Assembly: GCF_016862075.1 (NCBI RefSeq)
Contig: NZ_BOMG01000104.1
Coordinates: forward strand, 62,001 to 126,000
Source of the DNA: Actinoplanes couchii
GTDB taxonomy: Bacteria; Actinomycetota; Actinomycetes; Mycobacteriales; Micromonosporaceae
Direction of reading: 5' to 3'
DNA: 64,000 nucleotides
In this document: positions 15,076-23,440 of the stretch, piece by piece
Numbering within the stretch: position 1 is the first letter of the stretch
Layout: each line of letters opens with the position of its first letter
Translations under genes and position numbers: made by a program
Notes under the pieces: model-generated
Told to the model about the DNA's origin: nothing
Seen by the model: the letters and a program-made list of their open reading frames with translations, nothing else
Databases searched by the model: none

Positions 15076-17032
15076 CCCCCGTGAGCAGGTCGGTGCCGTC
15101 ACGATCCAGCCGCACGGCGGTGGCGTCGCCGTGGTTCACCAGGAACAGGAAGCGCTGTTCCGGCCCGATCCGCACCCCGGCCTCCACCCCGGCGGGTGCG
15201 TCGAAGACCGGTGTCACCCCGGCCCGTTGCAGGACGGTGCCGAGCACCACGGCGAACGACTGCGGGTCGAGCCGGGTGCCGAGGTACACACAGCTTCCGT
15301 CACCCAGCTGCCGATCGAGGACCGCGGGCTGACCGCGCAGAAACCCGTCGGTGTACTCGGCCACCACCCGCGCGCCCTCGGCGACCATGTCGTCCTGCCA
15401 GTTCCGTGCTGTTCCGGTGAACCCGGACGGGACGAGATCTTGGCCGTGGACCGCGCGGACGGTGACCGTCTCATCGGGTGGCATCGGCGCGAACTCGTGC
15501 ACGTGGGCGCCGATCACCTCCCGGATCCCACCGGGGACGACGCGGTCGTCGCCGTCGACGATGCCGCTGAAGTACGACACCAGCACATGCCCGCCGGCGG
15601 CCACGAACGCGTGCAGCGCCTCCTGCCGGTCCGTAGTGAGCAGGTACTGGTTCGGGACGACGAGGACCCGGTAGCGGGACAGGTCCGAGGTGAGGGTGAC
15701 GACGTCGACGGCGATGTTGCGCTCCCACAGCGGGGTGTAGTGCTCCAGCACGGTCGCGGGGTACGAGAAGTCGTTCACCGGGTGGAAGCAGCCCTCGACG
15801 GCCCACCAGTTCTCGTAGTCCCACACGATCGCCACGTCCGCCGACGACCGGCTGCCGGCCACCCCGGCGACCCGTGGCAGTTCCCGGCCGAGCGCGCTGA
15901 CCTCCCGCCAGGTCCGGCCGGCGGTGCCACTGTGCGGCAGCATCGCCGAATGGAACTTCTCCTGGCCGGATCTAGAGGCCCGCCACTGGAAGAACATCAC
16001 GGCGTCCGCGCCCCGGGCCAGGGCCTGGTAGGAGCCGAGCCGCATCCGGCCGGGCTTCTTCACGTAGTTGCGGGGCCACTGCGACACCGCGCTCGACGAC
16101 TGTTCCAGGACCAGCCACGGGCGGCCGCCGCCGATCGAGCGCATCAGGTCGTACTGGAAAGCGGCCTTGATCTTCGCGTCGGCCCGGCCCGGATCGGGAT
16201 AGGTGTCGAAGGCGACCACGTCGACCTCGGCACCCCACCGGTGATAGTCGAGCAGCGAGATCGACTGGAAGAAGTTGGTGGTCACCGGCACGCTCGGGGT
16301 GATCTCGCGGAGCAGGTCACGCTCGCGCCGATACAGCTCCAGCTGTACGCCGGAGTTGAACCGTGAGTAGTCCAGCTGCCGGGCCGGGTTGACCCGTCCC
16401 CGCACCGGCCGGGGCAGGTGCACCTGCGACCAGTCGGAGTACCGCTGACTCCACACGGCCGTACCCCAGCGGCGGTTGAGTTCGTCCAGGCTGCCGTACT
16501 TCTCCCGCAACCACCCACGGAACCGCTCGTCACACAGGTCGCAGAAGCACTCGGCGTGGTACTCGTTGCCGACGTGCCACAGCGCCAGCGCCGGATGCCC
16601 GCCGTACCGTTCGGCGAGCCTCCGGGCGATCCGCAGACTCCGGTCCCGGTAGACCGGCGACGACGGGCAGAAGTGCCCCCGGCTGCCGACCCCGACCCGC
16701 ACCCCGTGCCGGTCGACCATCGACGACTCCGGATGGTCCTCGGCCATCCAGGGTGGCGGCGAGGCGTTCGGCGTGGCCAGATCGACCGCGATACCCCCGG
16801 CGTGCAGCCGGTCGAGCACGTCGTCGAGCCAGTCGAACTCGAACACCCCGTCCCGGGGCTCCAGCATCGACCAGGAGAAGACGCCGACGGTGACCATCGC
16901 GACCCCGGCGTCCTTCATCAGCCGGACGTCGTCGTCCCACACCTCCCGGGGCCACTGCTCGGGGTTGTAGTCCCCACCGAACACCACCCCGCCCATCCGT
17001 TCGGCAAAACTGCGAGTGCCGTCGACGTCCAT
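14993..17032 (-). CDS. GH42 beta-galactosidase
   Basis: Glycoside hydrolase family 42 enzyme of 679 residues. The acid/base is E157 in WHVGNEYH and the nucleophile is E310 in WLVLEQSSS. The four zinc-binding cysteines of many GH42 enzymes are present at 122, 162, 164 and 167 (ECFCDLC). The C-terminal trimerisation and beta domains are complete. There is no signal peptide, so it acts on imported galactosides. The start ATG (17030-17032) follows AGGAG at good spacing. Next to a LacI gene and a YetA/PcRGLX-like protein, it probably removes beta-galactose from galactan or rhamnogalacturonan side chains. Confidence 0.95.
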   Translation of the reverse strand: MDVDGTRSFAERMGGVVFGGDYNPEQWPREVWDDDVRLMKDAGVAMVTVGVFSWSMLEPRDGVFEFDWLDDVLDRLHAGGIAVDLATPNASPPPWMAEDHPESSMVDRHGVRVGVGSRGHFCPSSPVYRDRSLRIARRLAERYGGHPALALWHVGNEYHAECFCDLCDERFRGWLREKYGSLDELNRRWGTAVWSQRYSDWSQVHLPRPVRGRVNPARQLDYSRFNSGVQLELYRRERDLLREITPSVPVTTNFFQSISLLDYHRWGAEVDVVAFDTYPDPGRADAKIKAAFQYDLMRSIGGGRPWLVLEQSSSAVSQWPRNYVKKPGRMRLGSYQALARGADAVMFFQWRASRSGQEKFHSAMLPHSGTAGRTWREVSALGRELPRVAGVAGSRSSADVAIVWDYENWWAVEGCFHPVNDFSYPATVLEHYTPLWERNIAVDVVTLTSDLSRYRVLVVPNQYLLTTDRQEALHAFVAAGGHVLVSYFSGIVDGDDRVVPGGIREVIGAHVHEFAPMPPDETVTVRAVHGQDLVPSGFTGTARNWQDDMVAEGARVVAEYTDGFLRGQPAVLDRQLGDGSCVYLGTRLDPQSFAVVLGTVLQRAGVTPVFDAPAGVEAGVRIGPEQRFLFLVNHGDATAVRLDRDGTDLLTGVSWTAGRSIPLEAAGVAVIASPSTPAR

Positions 17033-17046
17033 CGGGAACTCCTGTG

Positions 17047-17142
17047 GAAACTTTCGGAAATATTATGCCAAGTTTCTTGAAAGCAAAGTAATTCGGCGCT
17101 CTGAACAGGGTCAATAGATTCCGTGTCAGAAACATTCGGAAA
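17047..17142. promoter_or_regulatory. 14-bp direct repeats in the GH42/LacI control region
   Basis: GAAACTTTCGGAAA at 17047-17060 and GAAACATTCGGAAA at 17129-17142 differ at one base and flank the divergent start region of the GH42 and LacI genes. They are candidate binding sites for the LacI-type regulator at 17164, whose operator need not be a classical palindrome. Confidence 0.45.
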
Positions 17143-17163
17143 CTGTTTGCTAACGTCACCGCC

Positions 17164-18162
17164 ATGCCGGACAAACGACGGGTCACCGCACGTGAGGTCG
17201 CCACCCTGGCCGGGGTCTCCCCGGGCACGGTCTCCAAAGCGCTCACCGGGAAGGGCGCGGTGCACCCCGACACCCGTGACCGGATCCTGAGGGCCGCCCG
17301 GGAGATGGGCCTGCACGGCCTCCCCGAGCAACGCGACCTGACGGTCGGGCTGATCACCCGCAACCCGTTCGACAGGCGCAACGCCCCGGTCATGCTCGGC
17401 GTGCTGGAGACGTTCGCCGAGCACGACATCGCGTTCCTGGTGTGCGACGGCCGCGCCGACGCGCTGCGTGAGCAGTTCTTCGTCGACTCGCTGCGGCGGC
17501 GCCGGGTCGACGGCATCCTGGTGGCCGGCAGCAGCCGCGGCAGCTACTCACGCCCACCGTTGCGCGGCGTCGACGACCTGCCGGTGGTCTACATGGTGAC
17601 CACCTCGACCGACCCGGACGACGTGTCGGTGGTGCCCGACAACCGGGGCGGCGCCGAGTTGGCCGTCCGCCACCTGCTGTCGACCGGCCGCCGCCGGATC
17701 GCCGCCGTCCTCGGCCCCGGAACGGAGGAGGCGGCCGCACTGAAGACCGCGGCCACCCGCGACGTCCTCGCCGAGCACGGCCTGGACCTGGTGATGGAAC
17801 CACTCTGCGGGGACTGGACCGAGCAGTGGGGACGCCAGGCCACCTACGAGCTGCTGCACAACGTCGACGGTGTCGACGGCATCGTCTGCGGCAACGACAT
17901 GATCGCCCGCGGCGTCATCGAGGCACTCCAGTCCCGCGGCGTCGTCGTGCCCGACGACACCGCGGTGATCGGCTTCGACAACTGGAGCGTGATGGTCGAG
18001 GGCAGCCGGCCCCGGCTGTCCAGCATCGACCTGAACCTGCCCGACGTCGGGCGCACCGCGGCGGCACGGATGGTCGAGGCCATCCGCGGCGCCACGGTGC
18101 CGCCGGGCCGCACCGTCATCGAGAGCCGCCTGGTCCCGCACGAGTCGACGGCCCTGCCCTGA
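17164..18162 (+). CDS. LacI family regulator with shortened hinge
   Basis: Repressor of 332 residues. The helix-turn-helix is VTAREVATLAGVSPGTVSKA, and the effector domain is complete up to the C-terminal VIESRLVPHESTALP, which matches the family RESTG end. The segment joining the two domains (AREMGLHGLPEQRDLTVGLI) is several residues shorter than usual and lacks the hinge helix with the ALARSL-type sequence. Divergent from GH42 and convergent with the YetA-like gene, which carries two LacI-type sites upstream. It probably controls one or both. Confidence 0.9.
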   Translation: MPDKRRVTAREVATLAGVSPGTVSKALTGKGAVHPDTRDRILRAAREMGLHGLPEQRDLTVGLITRNPFDRRNAPVMLGVLETFAEHDIAFLVCDGRADALREQFFVDSLRRRRVDGILVAGSSRGSYSRPPLRGVDDLPVVYMVTTSTDPDDVSVVPDNRGGAELAVRHLLSTGRRRIAAVLGPGTEEAAALKTAATRDVLAEHGLDLVMEPLCGDWTEQWGRQATYELLHNVDGVDGIVCGNDMIARGVIEALQSRGVVVPDDTAVIGFDNWSVMVEGSRPRLSSIDLNLPDVGRTAAARMVEAIRGATVPPGRTVIESRLVPHESTALP

Positions 18163-18170
18163 CCGGTCAG
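18159..18170. repeat. palindrome containing both convergent stop codons
   Basis: CTGACCGGTCAG is a perfect 12-bp palindrome. It contains the TGA of the LacI gene (18160-18162) and the TGA of the convergent YetA-like gene (18167-18169). It is too short to be a confident terminator. Confidence 0.35.
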
Positions 18171-20884
18171 ATCTGGTCCGGGACCAGGGCCAGGCACTGG
18201 ATGGCGGCGAGGCCGTACTGGGCGCTGGCGTTCGCCGAGACGTCCGCCTCGTCCACCGGGTTCAGGACCGCCGGGCCGTCGATGCGGGTCAGCGCGAACG
18301 AGTGCGCCTCGGTGTATCCGGCGTGCCCGGTCCGCAGTTCCTGCCACGCCCGCCGGCCCAGGTTCGGGTCGCCCAGCTGGCTGGCGGCGTAGGCGGTCGC
18401 CCGCGAGTACGCCTGCCCCAGGTTGAGGCTGCCCCAGTACGTGCCGGTCTCGGCGACCTGCTCCTCCCGGGTGCCGTTGTAGAGCCGGCAGAACTTCACC
18501 CACTGGGCCCGGACCGTCTCGTCGTCCACCAGCGGGAGCACCTCGGCCATCAGCTCGATCAGCCCGAACACCGAGCTGAGGCTGCCGACACTCACCGACG
18601 GCGTGGTCACCGGGTTGAAACGACCATCGGCCAGCCGGTACGTGCTGCCGCCCTGCGCCCAGCCGTTGGGCAGCGCCGCGATCGTGGTCAGCCCGTTGAG
18701 CAGTTTGGTCCGGGCGATCGGATCCCCGTTGCGTTCCCACTCGGTCAGCCACGCCAGTGCGAGGGCACCCCAGTTCGTCGTCGGCCCCAGATCCAGGGCG
18801 TTCGGATCCGGGTCGAACGGCTGATCGGTGAGTTTACGGCCGGCGTTGAGCACCAGCAGGGTCCGGTCCGAGTCGACGAGCGAGTGCATGATGTCGCCGA
18901 GCCGCTCGTCGGCGGTCAGGTAGTACAGGAAACGCTTGTAACCGGCGTTGCTGATCCGGTTCTGTTTCGCGCTGTCACCCCAGTGCTGGACACCGTGCCG
19001 GGTGCCGAGCCCACGCCACCGGCCCAGGTGGTACATGTCGACCTCGCTGGTGTGCCGGGTCATCGCCTCGGCATAGCGGTAGGCCTTCGGATCGCCGGTG
19101 CGCAGGTAGTGGTACCAGAGCCACAGATCGGTGGACAGCTCCGAGTTGTCCCACGCGTAACCGCCCACGTCGTAGCGCCACACGTGCCGGACGCCGTCGT
19201 AGCTGTGCATGATGTCGCCGTAGTCCCAGAACCCGTACCAGTTGCGCTGATCGGTCTGCACCAGGTGCGCGGCGTGCATCTGATCCAGGCGGTCCTCGAT
19301 GACCACCTTCGCCGGGGTGGACCGGTCGACCGGCGACCACGAACCGAACACCCCCGCCGCGCTGTTGTGCTGCGGGCTGCCCACCAGCAGCGGGGGAGTG
19401 GCGTTCGCGTCGGCCAGGGCCGCGATCCGGGACGAGGCCGGCGTCGACGCCAGAGCCCAGAACATCAATTCGGTCGTACGGGCGACGCCGTACGGCGTAC
19501 CGAATCCGGGCTCGTAATCCTCGTAGGTGATCTCCAGGGCGTCCAGTTGCTCCGGATAGGTGTCCTGGCCCAGGCCGTCGTGGAAGAACCGCAGGTCCAT
19601 CGCGCCGGCCCGCGGCGACCACATCCACACCGTGGCCCGGGCGCTGTCCGACGCCGCCCCGCTGATCTCCAGCTCGGTCGGGTGCAGCTGCCAGAAGTCC
19701 CGCATCCCGAACGCGAGACCACCGGCCGGGCCACCCAGATAGGCCAGCCCCGCCGCGCGACGGCCGCCGTCCACCCGTACCCACGAATGACCGGTCTTGG
19801 TCCGCTTGTAGATCTCGAACCCGTTGGCGGTCAGCTGCCGCAGGCTGTAGTCGCCGAACGCCGGGATCCAGTGCAGACGGCTGGTCACCCGCTGATCCCA
19901 GGTGGCCGGGTCGGGTGTGGCGCGGCCCTCGTACTGGGCCTGCTGCACCGCCGCACCCGGGTCGCGCCGCAGACCGGTGATGCCGCGGACCGCCTCGGCC
20001 AGCACCCCGTCACCCGCACCGGCGAACCGCACGTGCCGGTCGTGCGGCTCGCCCCGCATCGGCACGGTGAACCGCACCCCCAGGCCGTTGATGAAGCTCT
20101 TCTTCTCGTCGCCGTCGTAGAAGAACGTGTGCACCACGCGGATGCCGTCGGAACCGGCGTACAGGTAGAAACGCACGCTGAACGGGAGCCACGCGCGCCG
20201 TCCGTGCCGGTGTTTGCCGTCGACCTTGAGCACCGCGCGGACCGGGCCGGACTGCTCGACCTTCACCGAGTCGACGACGCCGGTGAACGACTCGGTCTTG
20301 ACGGTGGCCGCCTGGTCAGTGCTGGGGCGGTCCTGGCTGGACGCGATCAGGCGGCCGTCGGTGGCGATCACCGTGTCGCCCCGGCGGATCGACTCGACGA
20401 GGCGGTCGCCGGAGCGGGCGAACGTCACGGTGACCACGCCGGTGTCGACCACGATCCGTTTCGGGCCGGTGGTGACCGTCAGCGGGGTCGCCGGGGCGGC
20501 CGGGGTTCCGGCCGTGAGCCGGTACCTCTCGGCGCGGTCGGGGGCGGCGCTGATCGCATGGGCGGTCCACTTCACCGAGCCGTCCGGCCACCAGGCGGTC
20601 GGCCAGGACTGCACCGGCACGGCGGTTCCGGTTCCGGTTGTCAGGGAGAACTGCTGGCCGGGGGCGAACGACCCGCGCGGCCAGGGCACACCCCAGGTGG
20701 TGCCGGCGGCCAGCTCGGGCGGGGTGCCGCCCTCCAGCCAGCGCAGGGTCACCGGGTCGTGGCCGCGCAGGTCGGCGGGGAGCGCCACCGGAGCGGCGGC
20801 CGCCGGACGGGAGAACGGGAAGGTCGCGGCGGCACCGGCCACGGCGGCGGAGGTGAGGACGGTGCGCCTGCTGAGATGAGCCAC
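18167..20884 (-). CDS. Tat-exported YetA/PcRGLX-like protein (PL26-type exo-rhamnogalacturonan lyase candidate)
   Basis: Large secreted protein of 905 residues. The N-terminus MAHLSRRTVLTSAAVAGAAA is a twin-arginine signal. The mature start has the segment VTLRWLEGGTPPELAAGTTW followed by GVPWPRGSF, which I recognise as the N-terminal barrel of the PcRGLX/YetA-like family; a beta-sandwich and an alpha/alpha-toroid region follow (for example NSELSTDLWLWYHYLRTGDP). The founding member cleaves rhamnogalacturonan I exolytically; that this protein does so is inference. It starts at GTG 20882-20884 after AAGGAG. Two LacI-type operators lie upstream. Confidence 0.8.
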   Translation of the reverse strand: MAHLSRRTVLTSAAVAGAAATFPFSRPAAAAPVALPADLRGHDPVTLRWLEGGTPPELAAGTTWGVPWPRGSFAPGQQFSLTTGTGTAVPVQSWPTAWWPDGSVKWTAHAISAAPDRAERYRLTAGTPAAPATPLTVTTGPKRIVVDTGVVTVTFARSGDRLVESIRRGDTVIATDGRLIASSQDRPSTDQAATVKTESFTGVVDSVKVEQSGPVRAVLKVDGKHRHGRRAWLPFSVRFYLYAGSDGIRVVHTFFYDGDEKKSFINGLGVRFTVPMRGEPHDRHVRFAGAGDGVLAEAVRGITGLRRDPGAAVQQAQYEGRATPDPATWDQRVTSRLHWIPAFGDYSLRQLTANGFEIYKRTKTGHSWVRVDGGRRAAGLAYLGGPAGGLAFGMRDFWQLHPTELEISGAASDSARATVWMWSPRAGAMDLRFFHDGLGQDTYPEQLDALEITYEDYEPGFGTPYGVARTTELMFWALASTPASSRIAALADANATPPLLVGSPQHNSAAGVFGSWSPVDRSTPAKVVIEDRLDQMHAAHLVQTDQRNWYGFWDYGDIMHSYDGVRHVWRYDVGGYAWDNSELSTDLWLWYHYLRTGDPKAYRYAEAMTRHTSEVDMYHLGRWRGLGTRHGVQHWGDSAKQNRISNAGYKRFLYYLTADERLGDIMHSLVDSDRTLLVLNAGRKLTDQPFDPDPNALDLGPTTNWGALALAWLTEWERNGDPIARTKLLNGLTTIAALPNGWAQGGSTYRLADGRFNPVTTPSVSVGSLSSVFGLIELMAEVLPLVDDETVRAQWVKFCRLYNGTREEQVAETGTYWGSLNLGQAYSRATAYAASQLGDPNLGRRAWQELRTGHAGYTEAHSFALTRIDGPAVLNPVDEADVSANASAQYGLAAIQCLALVPDQI

Positions 20885-20913
20885 GCTGCACTCCTTGTTT
20901 CAAGCCCGTGAAT

Positions 20914-20926
20914 GTAAACGTTTTAC
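20914..20926. promoter_or_regulatory. LacI-type operator, copy 1
   Basis: GTAAACGTTTTAC lies 30 bases upstream of the YetA-like start. It has the central AACGTT core of LacI-family sites and is nearly the reverse complement of the element at 20984. Confidence 0.6.
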
Positions 20927-20983
20927 TGAAACGGGATCGGAACATGGGGGCGAAGTTGGTGTCAAGATGTTCGATGGTCGAGT

Positions 20984-20995
20984 TAAAACGTTTAC
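20984..20995. promoter_or_regulatory. LacI-type operator, copy 2
   Basis: TAAAACGTTTAC is the inverted equivalent of copy 1, with centres about 70 bp apart. It is set in a longer dyad (GAGT on the left, ACTC on the right). Two sites at this distance could support looping. Confidence 0.6.
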
Positions 20996-21064
20996 TCGAG
21001 TGCTCGACCTTTCGTCCCACGTTTCGGGCTACCGCAAGGCGTCCGACTGATCACGGGTTGCACC

Positions 21065-21077
21065 TGCCGTAACGGCA
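21065..21077. promoter_or_regulatory. palindrome upstream of the MerR gene
   Basis: TGCCGT-A-ACGGCA is a perfect 6-1-6 dyad located 53 bases before the MerR start. It is a possible autoregulatory site; no clear -35/-10 pair around it was recognised. Confidence 0.35.
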
Positions 21078-21129
21078 TGTGGTCCAGTGGAGTCACGTCC
21101 CGCCCGCTGGAGAAGAGGATTGCCGACTC

Positions 21130-21975
21130 ATGTCACTGCCGTTTCTGTCGCCCCGCCAAGTCAAGATCGGGGACGCGGCCGCCTTTGCCGGGATCACGCC
21201 GCGGGCCATCCGTCACTATCACGCGATCGGGCTGCTTCCCGAGCCGGAGCGGGGGAGTGACGGTCGCCGGCGGTACGGGTACGAGGACATGATCCGGCTG
21301 CTGTGGATCCGTAAGATGGCTGACGTCGGGATCGCTCTGGACGACATCCGGGCCGCCTTCAGCGCCGGTCAGGACGGCGACGACGGCATCGCGGCCATCC
21401 TGGAGCGGGTCGAGGAGAGCCTCGCCGAGCAGGAGGCGCAAGTGCGGCGGCGCCGGGCCGCCGTGCAGCGGATGCGTACCGAAGGCAGCCGGATGGGTCT
21501 GCTCTCCGACTTCGTCACCGACCGGTTCCGGCACCTGCCCGAGGGCTCCCTGCGTCAGGCGGATCTGGACTCCCTGCTGGTCACCGAGCGGATGCTCGGC
21601 CCGCTCGGTGCGGCCTACCAGACCGACCGCTTCATCCTCCTGGCCACGCACCCCGAGCTGCGGGCCGAGTCCGACCGCATCACGGCCGACGAGGAGGCGC
21701 TCGACGATGGCGTCGCCGTCGATGATCCCCGGGTGGCCCGGGTGGCCGCCGACTGGCAGGCCTTCGAGAAGACCCTGGAGGCCGCCGCGACGGAGGCCGG
21801 GCTGTACGAGGACGACGACATGCTCGAAGCCTGGGACGCCCTGCACCCGCCCACCGCCGATGACGGCAAGCGGGAGCCCGGTTCGATGAGCCTGTTGGAG
21901 GCCGTCGGCAAGATGCCTTACGACTTCTCGCCGGCCCGGCGGCGCATGTACGAACTGATCCAGCAGACCTACTGA
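21130..21975 (+). CDS. MerR family transcriptional regulator
   Basis: Regulator of 281 residues. The N-terminal MerR domain is VKIGDAAAFAGITPRAIRHY, then HAIGLLPEP and RRYGYEDMIRLLWIRKMADV, followed by a coiled-coil dimerisation helix rich in Glu/Arg (ERVEESLAEQEAQVRRRRAA). The C-terminal domain of about 150 residues is acidic and carries no metal-binding Cys cluster, so it probably senses an organic ligand. I start it at ATG 21130 because the family begins there and AGAGG precedes it. The last 7 bp overlap the convergent ferredoxin gene. Confidence 0.88.
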   Translation: MSLPFLSPRQVKIGDAAAFAGITPRAIRHYHAIGLLPEPERGSDGRRRYGYEDMIRLLWIRKMADVGIALDDIRAAFSAGQDGDDGIAAILERVEESLAEQEAQVRRRRAAVQRMRTEGSRMGLLSDFVTDRFRHLPEGSLRQADLDSLLVTERMLGPLGAAYQTDRFILLATHPELRAESDRITADEEALDDGVAVDDPRVARVAADWQAFEKTLEAAATEAGLYEDDDMLEAWDALHPPTADDGKREPGSMSLLEAVGKMPYDFSPARRRMYELIQQTY

Positions 21976-22169
21976 TCCTCGGCCAGCTGGATCGCGGCGG
22001 CGGGGCAGATGGCGGCGGCCTCGCGTACGGCCGTGTGGTGTGCGGGGTTGGGACTGGGGGTCAGCAGGATCGCCACGCCGTCCTCGTCGCGCTGGTCGAA
22101 GACGTCCGGGTCGGTCATCACGCACTGGCCGGAGGCCACACACCGGTCCTGGTCCAGCAGGATCTTCAT
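21969..22169 (-). CDS. [3Fe-4S]-type ferredoxin
   Basis: Ferredoxin of 66 residues. The cluster ligands are C10 and C16 (CVASGQC) and the CP in AAAICPAAAIQL; the fourth Cys of a 4Fe-4S cluster is absent, giving the 3Fe-4S pattern of actinobacterial P450 partners. It starts four bases after the P450 stop on the same strand, so the two form an operon. Role: electron transfer from a ferredoxin reductase (not in this window) to the P450. Confidence 0.92.
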   Translation of the reverse strand: MKILLDQDRCVASGQCVMTDPDVFDQRDEDGVAILLTPSPNPAHHTAVREAAAICPAAAIQLAEDQ

Positions 22170-22173
22170 GACG

Positions 22174-23376
22174 TCACCAGCTCACCGGGAGTTCGTGGAC
22201 GCCGTAGACGCCGCCGTCGTGTTTGAACGGGATGTCGGCCAGTTCGGCGGTGCGGTGCAGGGTCGGGATGCGGCGGTACAGGGTGCTGTAGACGACCTGC
22301 AGCTCGACCCGGGCCAGAGGCTGACCGAGACACTGGTGTACGCCGAAACCGAAGGCCAGGTGCCGGCCGGCGTCACGGGTCACGTCGAGACGGTCCGGGT
22401 CGGGGAACTGGCCGGGGTCACGGTTGCCGATGTCGTTGGGCAGGATCACGCCCTCACCCGCGCGTACGGTCGTCCCGGCGATCTCGATGTCCGCCAGCGC
22501 GACCCGGCGCCGGCCGGTGTGCGTGATGGTCAGGTAACGCAGCAACTCCTCGACCGCGGACGCGACCAGCTTCGGGTCGTCGCTGTCGCGCAGCAGGGCC
22601 AGCTGGTCCGGGTTCTCCAGCAGCGCCAGGGTGCCGAGCGAGATCATGTTGGCGGTCGTCTCGTGGCCCGCGACCAGCAGCAGCACGCCGATGCCGGCGG
22701 CGTCGCCGCGGGACAGTTCGCCGTTGCCGACCCGTTCGGCGAGCTGGGACAGCAGGTCGCCGTCGGCGTCCTTGGTCGCCAGCAATGAGCTGAGGTAGTC
22801 GTGCAGCGCCTCGAACGACGCGCCGCGCACCTCCGGGGTGGAGGACCGGCTGATCAGGTTGCGGCTGTGCGACTGGAACAGGGCGTGGTCCTCGTACGGG
22901 ACGCCCAGCAGTTGGCAGATGACCAGCGACGGGACCGGCAGTGCGAACGCCTCGACCAGGTCGGCCGGTTTCGGCCCGGCCAGCATCCGGTCGATCAGGT
23001 CGTCGACGATCCGCTGAATGCCGGGGCGCAGTGCCTCGACACGTTTGATCGCGAACGGCGCGGTGACCATGCGCCGGAGCCGGTTGTGCTCGGGGTCGTC
23101 CATCATGATGAAGCCGATGCCGCCCCGGCCGGAGACGGCGCGGCGCTCGACCTGCAGCGGGTAGCCGGGCTTGGTCGGGTCGGCGCTGAGTCGCGGGTCG
23201 GTCAGGAGTTGCCGCTGGTCGGCGTGCCGGGTGACCAGCCACGGGGTGGAGCCGTCCCAGATCCGGACCCGTACCAGCGGCGCCTGATCTTGAAGTTTGC
23301 GCAGCTCGGGTGGCGGATCGAAGGGGCATTTCGCGTCCCGCGCCGCCGGTAACGATAGAGCGGTGTCAATGACCAT
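22174..23376 (-). CDS. cytochrome P450
   Basis: Soluble bacterial P450 of 400 residues. The I-helix oxygen-activation motif is LLLVAGHETTANM (233-245), the ExxR pair is E277 and R280 in EELLR, and the heme loop is HLAFGFGVHQCLGQPLARVE with ligand C349. The overall style resembles the CYP105/CYP107 class of actinomycete monooxygenases. Its electron donor is encoded directly downstream. The start ATG (23374-23376) lies inside an inverted repeat, suggesting control by the divergent TetR gene. Substrate unknown. Confidence 0.95.
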   Translation of the reverse strand: MVIDTALSLPAARDAKCPFDPPPELRKLQDQAPLVRVRIWDGSTPWLVTRHADQRQLLTDPRLSADPTKPGYPLQVERRAVSGRGGIGFIMMDDPEHNRLRRMVTAPFAIKRVEALRPGIQRIVDDLIDRMLAGPKPADLVEAFALPVPSLVICQLLGVPYEDHALFQSHSRNLISRSSTPEVRGASFEALHDYLSSLLATKDADGDLLSQLAERVGNGELSRGDAAGIGVLLLVAGHETTANMISLGTLALLENPDQLALLRDSDDPKLVASAVEELLRYLTITHTGRRRVALADIEIAGTTVRAGEGVILPNDIGNRDPGQFPDPDRLDVTRDAGRHLAFGFGVHQCLGQPLARVELQVVYSTLYRRIPTLHRTAELADIPFKHDGGVYGVHELPVSW

Positions 23377-23394
23377 GAGGTCAGTCTCACCTCA
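23376..23394. promoter_or_regulatory. inverted repeat over the P450 start
   Basis: TGAGGT-N7-ACCTCA (23376-23381 and 23389-23394) begins at the last base of the P450 start codon and extends upstream over its ribosome-binding region. It is a possible repressor site. Confidence 0.4.
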
Positions 23395-23405
23395 ATTTGC
23401 TCGAC

Positions 23406-23419
23406 GGGCAAGTTTGCCC
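23406..23419. promoter_or_regulatory. putative TetR operator
   Basis: GGGCAA-GT-TTGCCC is a dyad with perfect 6-bp arms in the 64-bp gap between the divergent P450 and TetR genes. Confidence 0.5.
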
Positions 23420-23440
23420 AATGAGAAACATTAAGGCCGG

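Noticed and set aside
13643-16366. 907-codon frame joining the LacI protein to a long tail
   Set aside because: Only 14051 to about 14970 is LacI-like. The rest is antisense of the GH42 gene, and the normal LacI C-terminus is found one base out of frame.
18302-20911. 869-codon open frame on the plus strand
   Set aside because: Antisense of the YetA-like gene, which has a Tat signal, a ribosome site and recognisable family segments.
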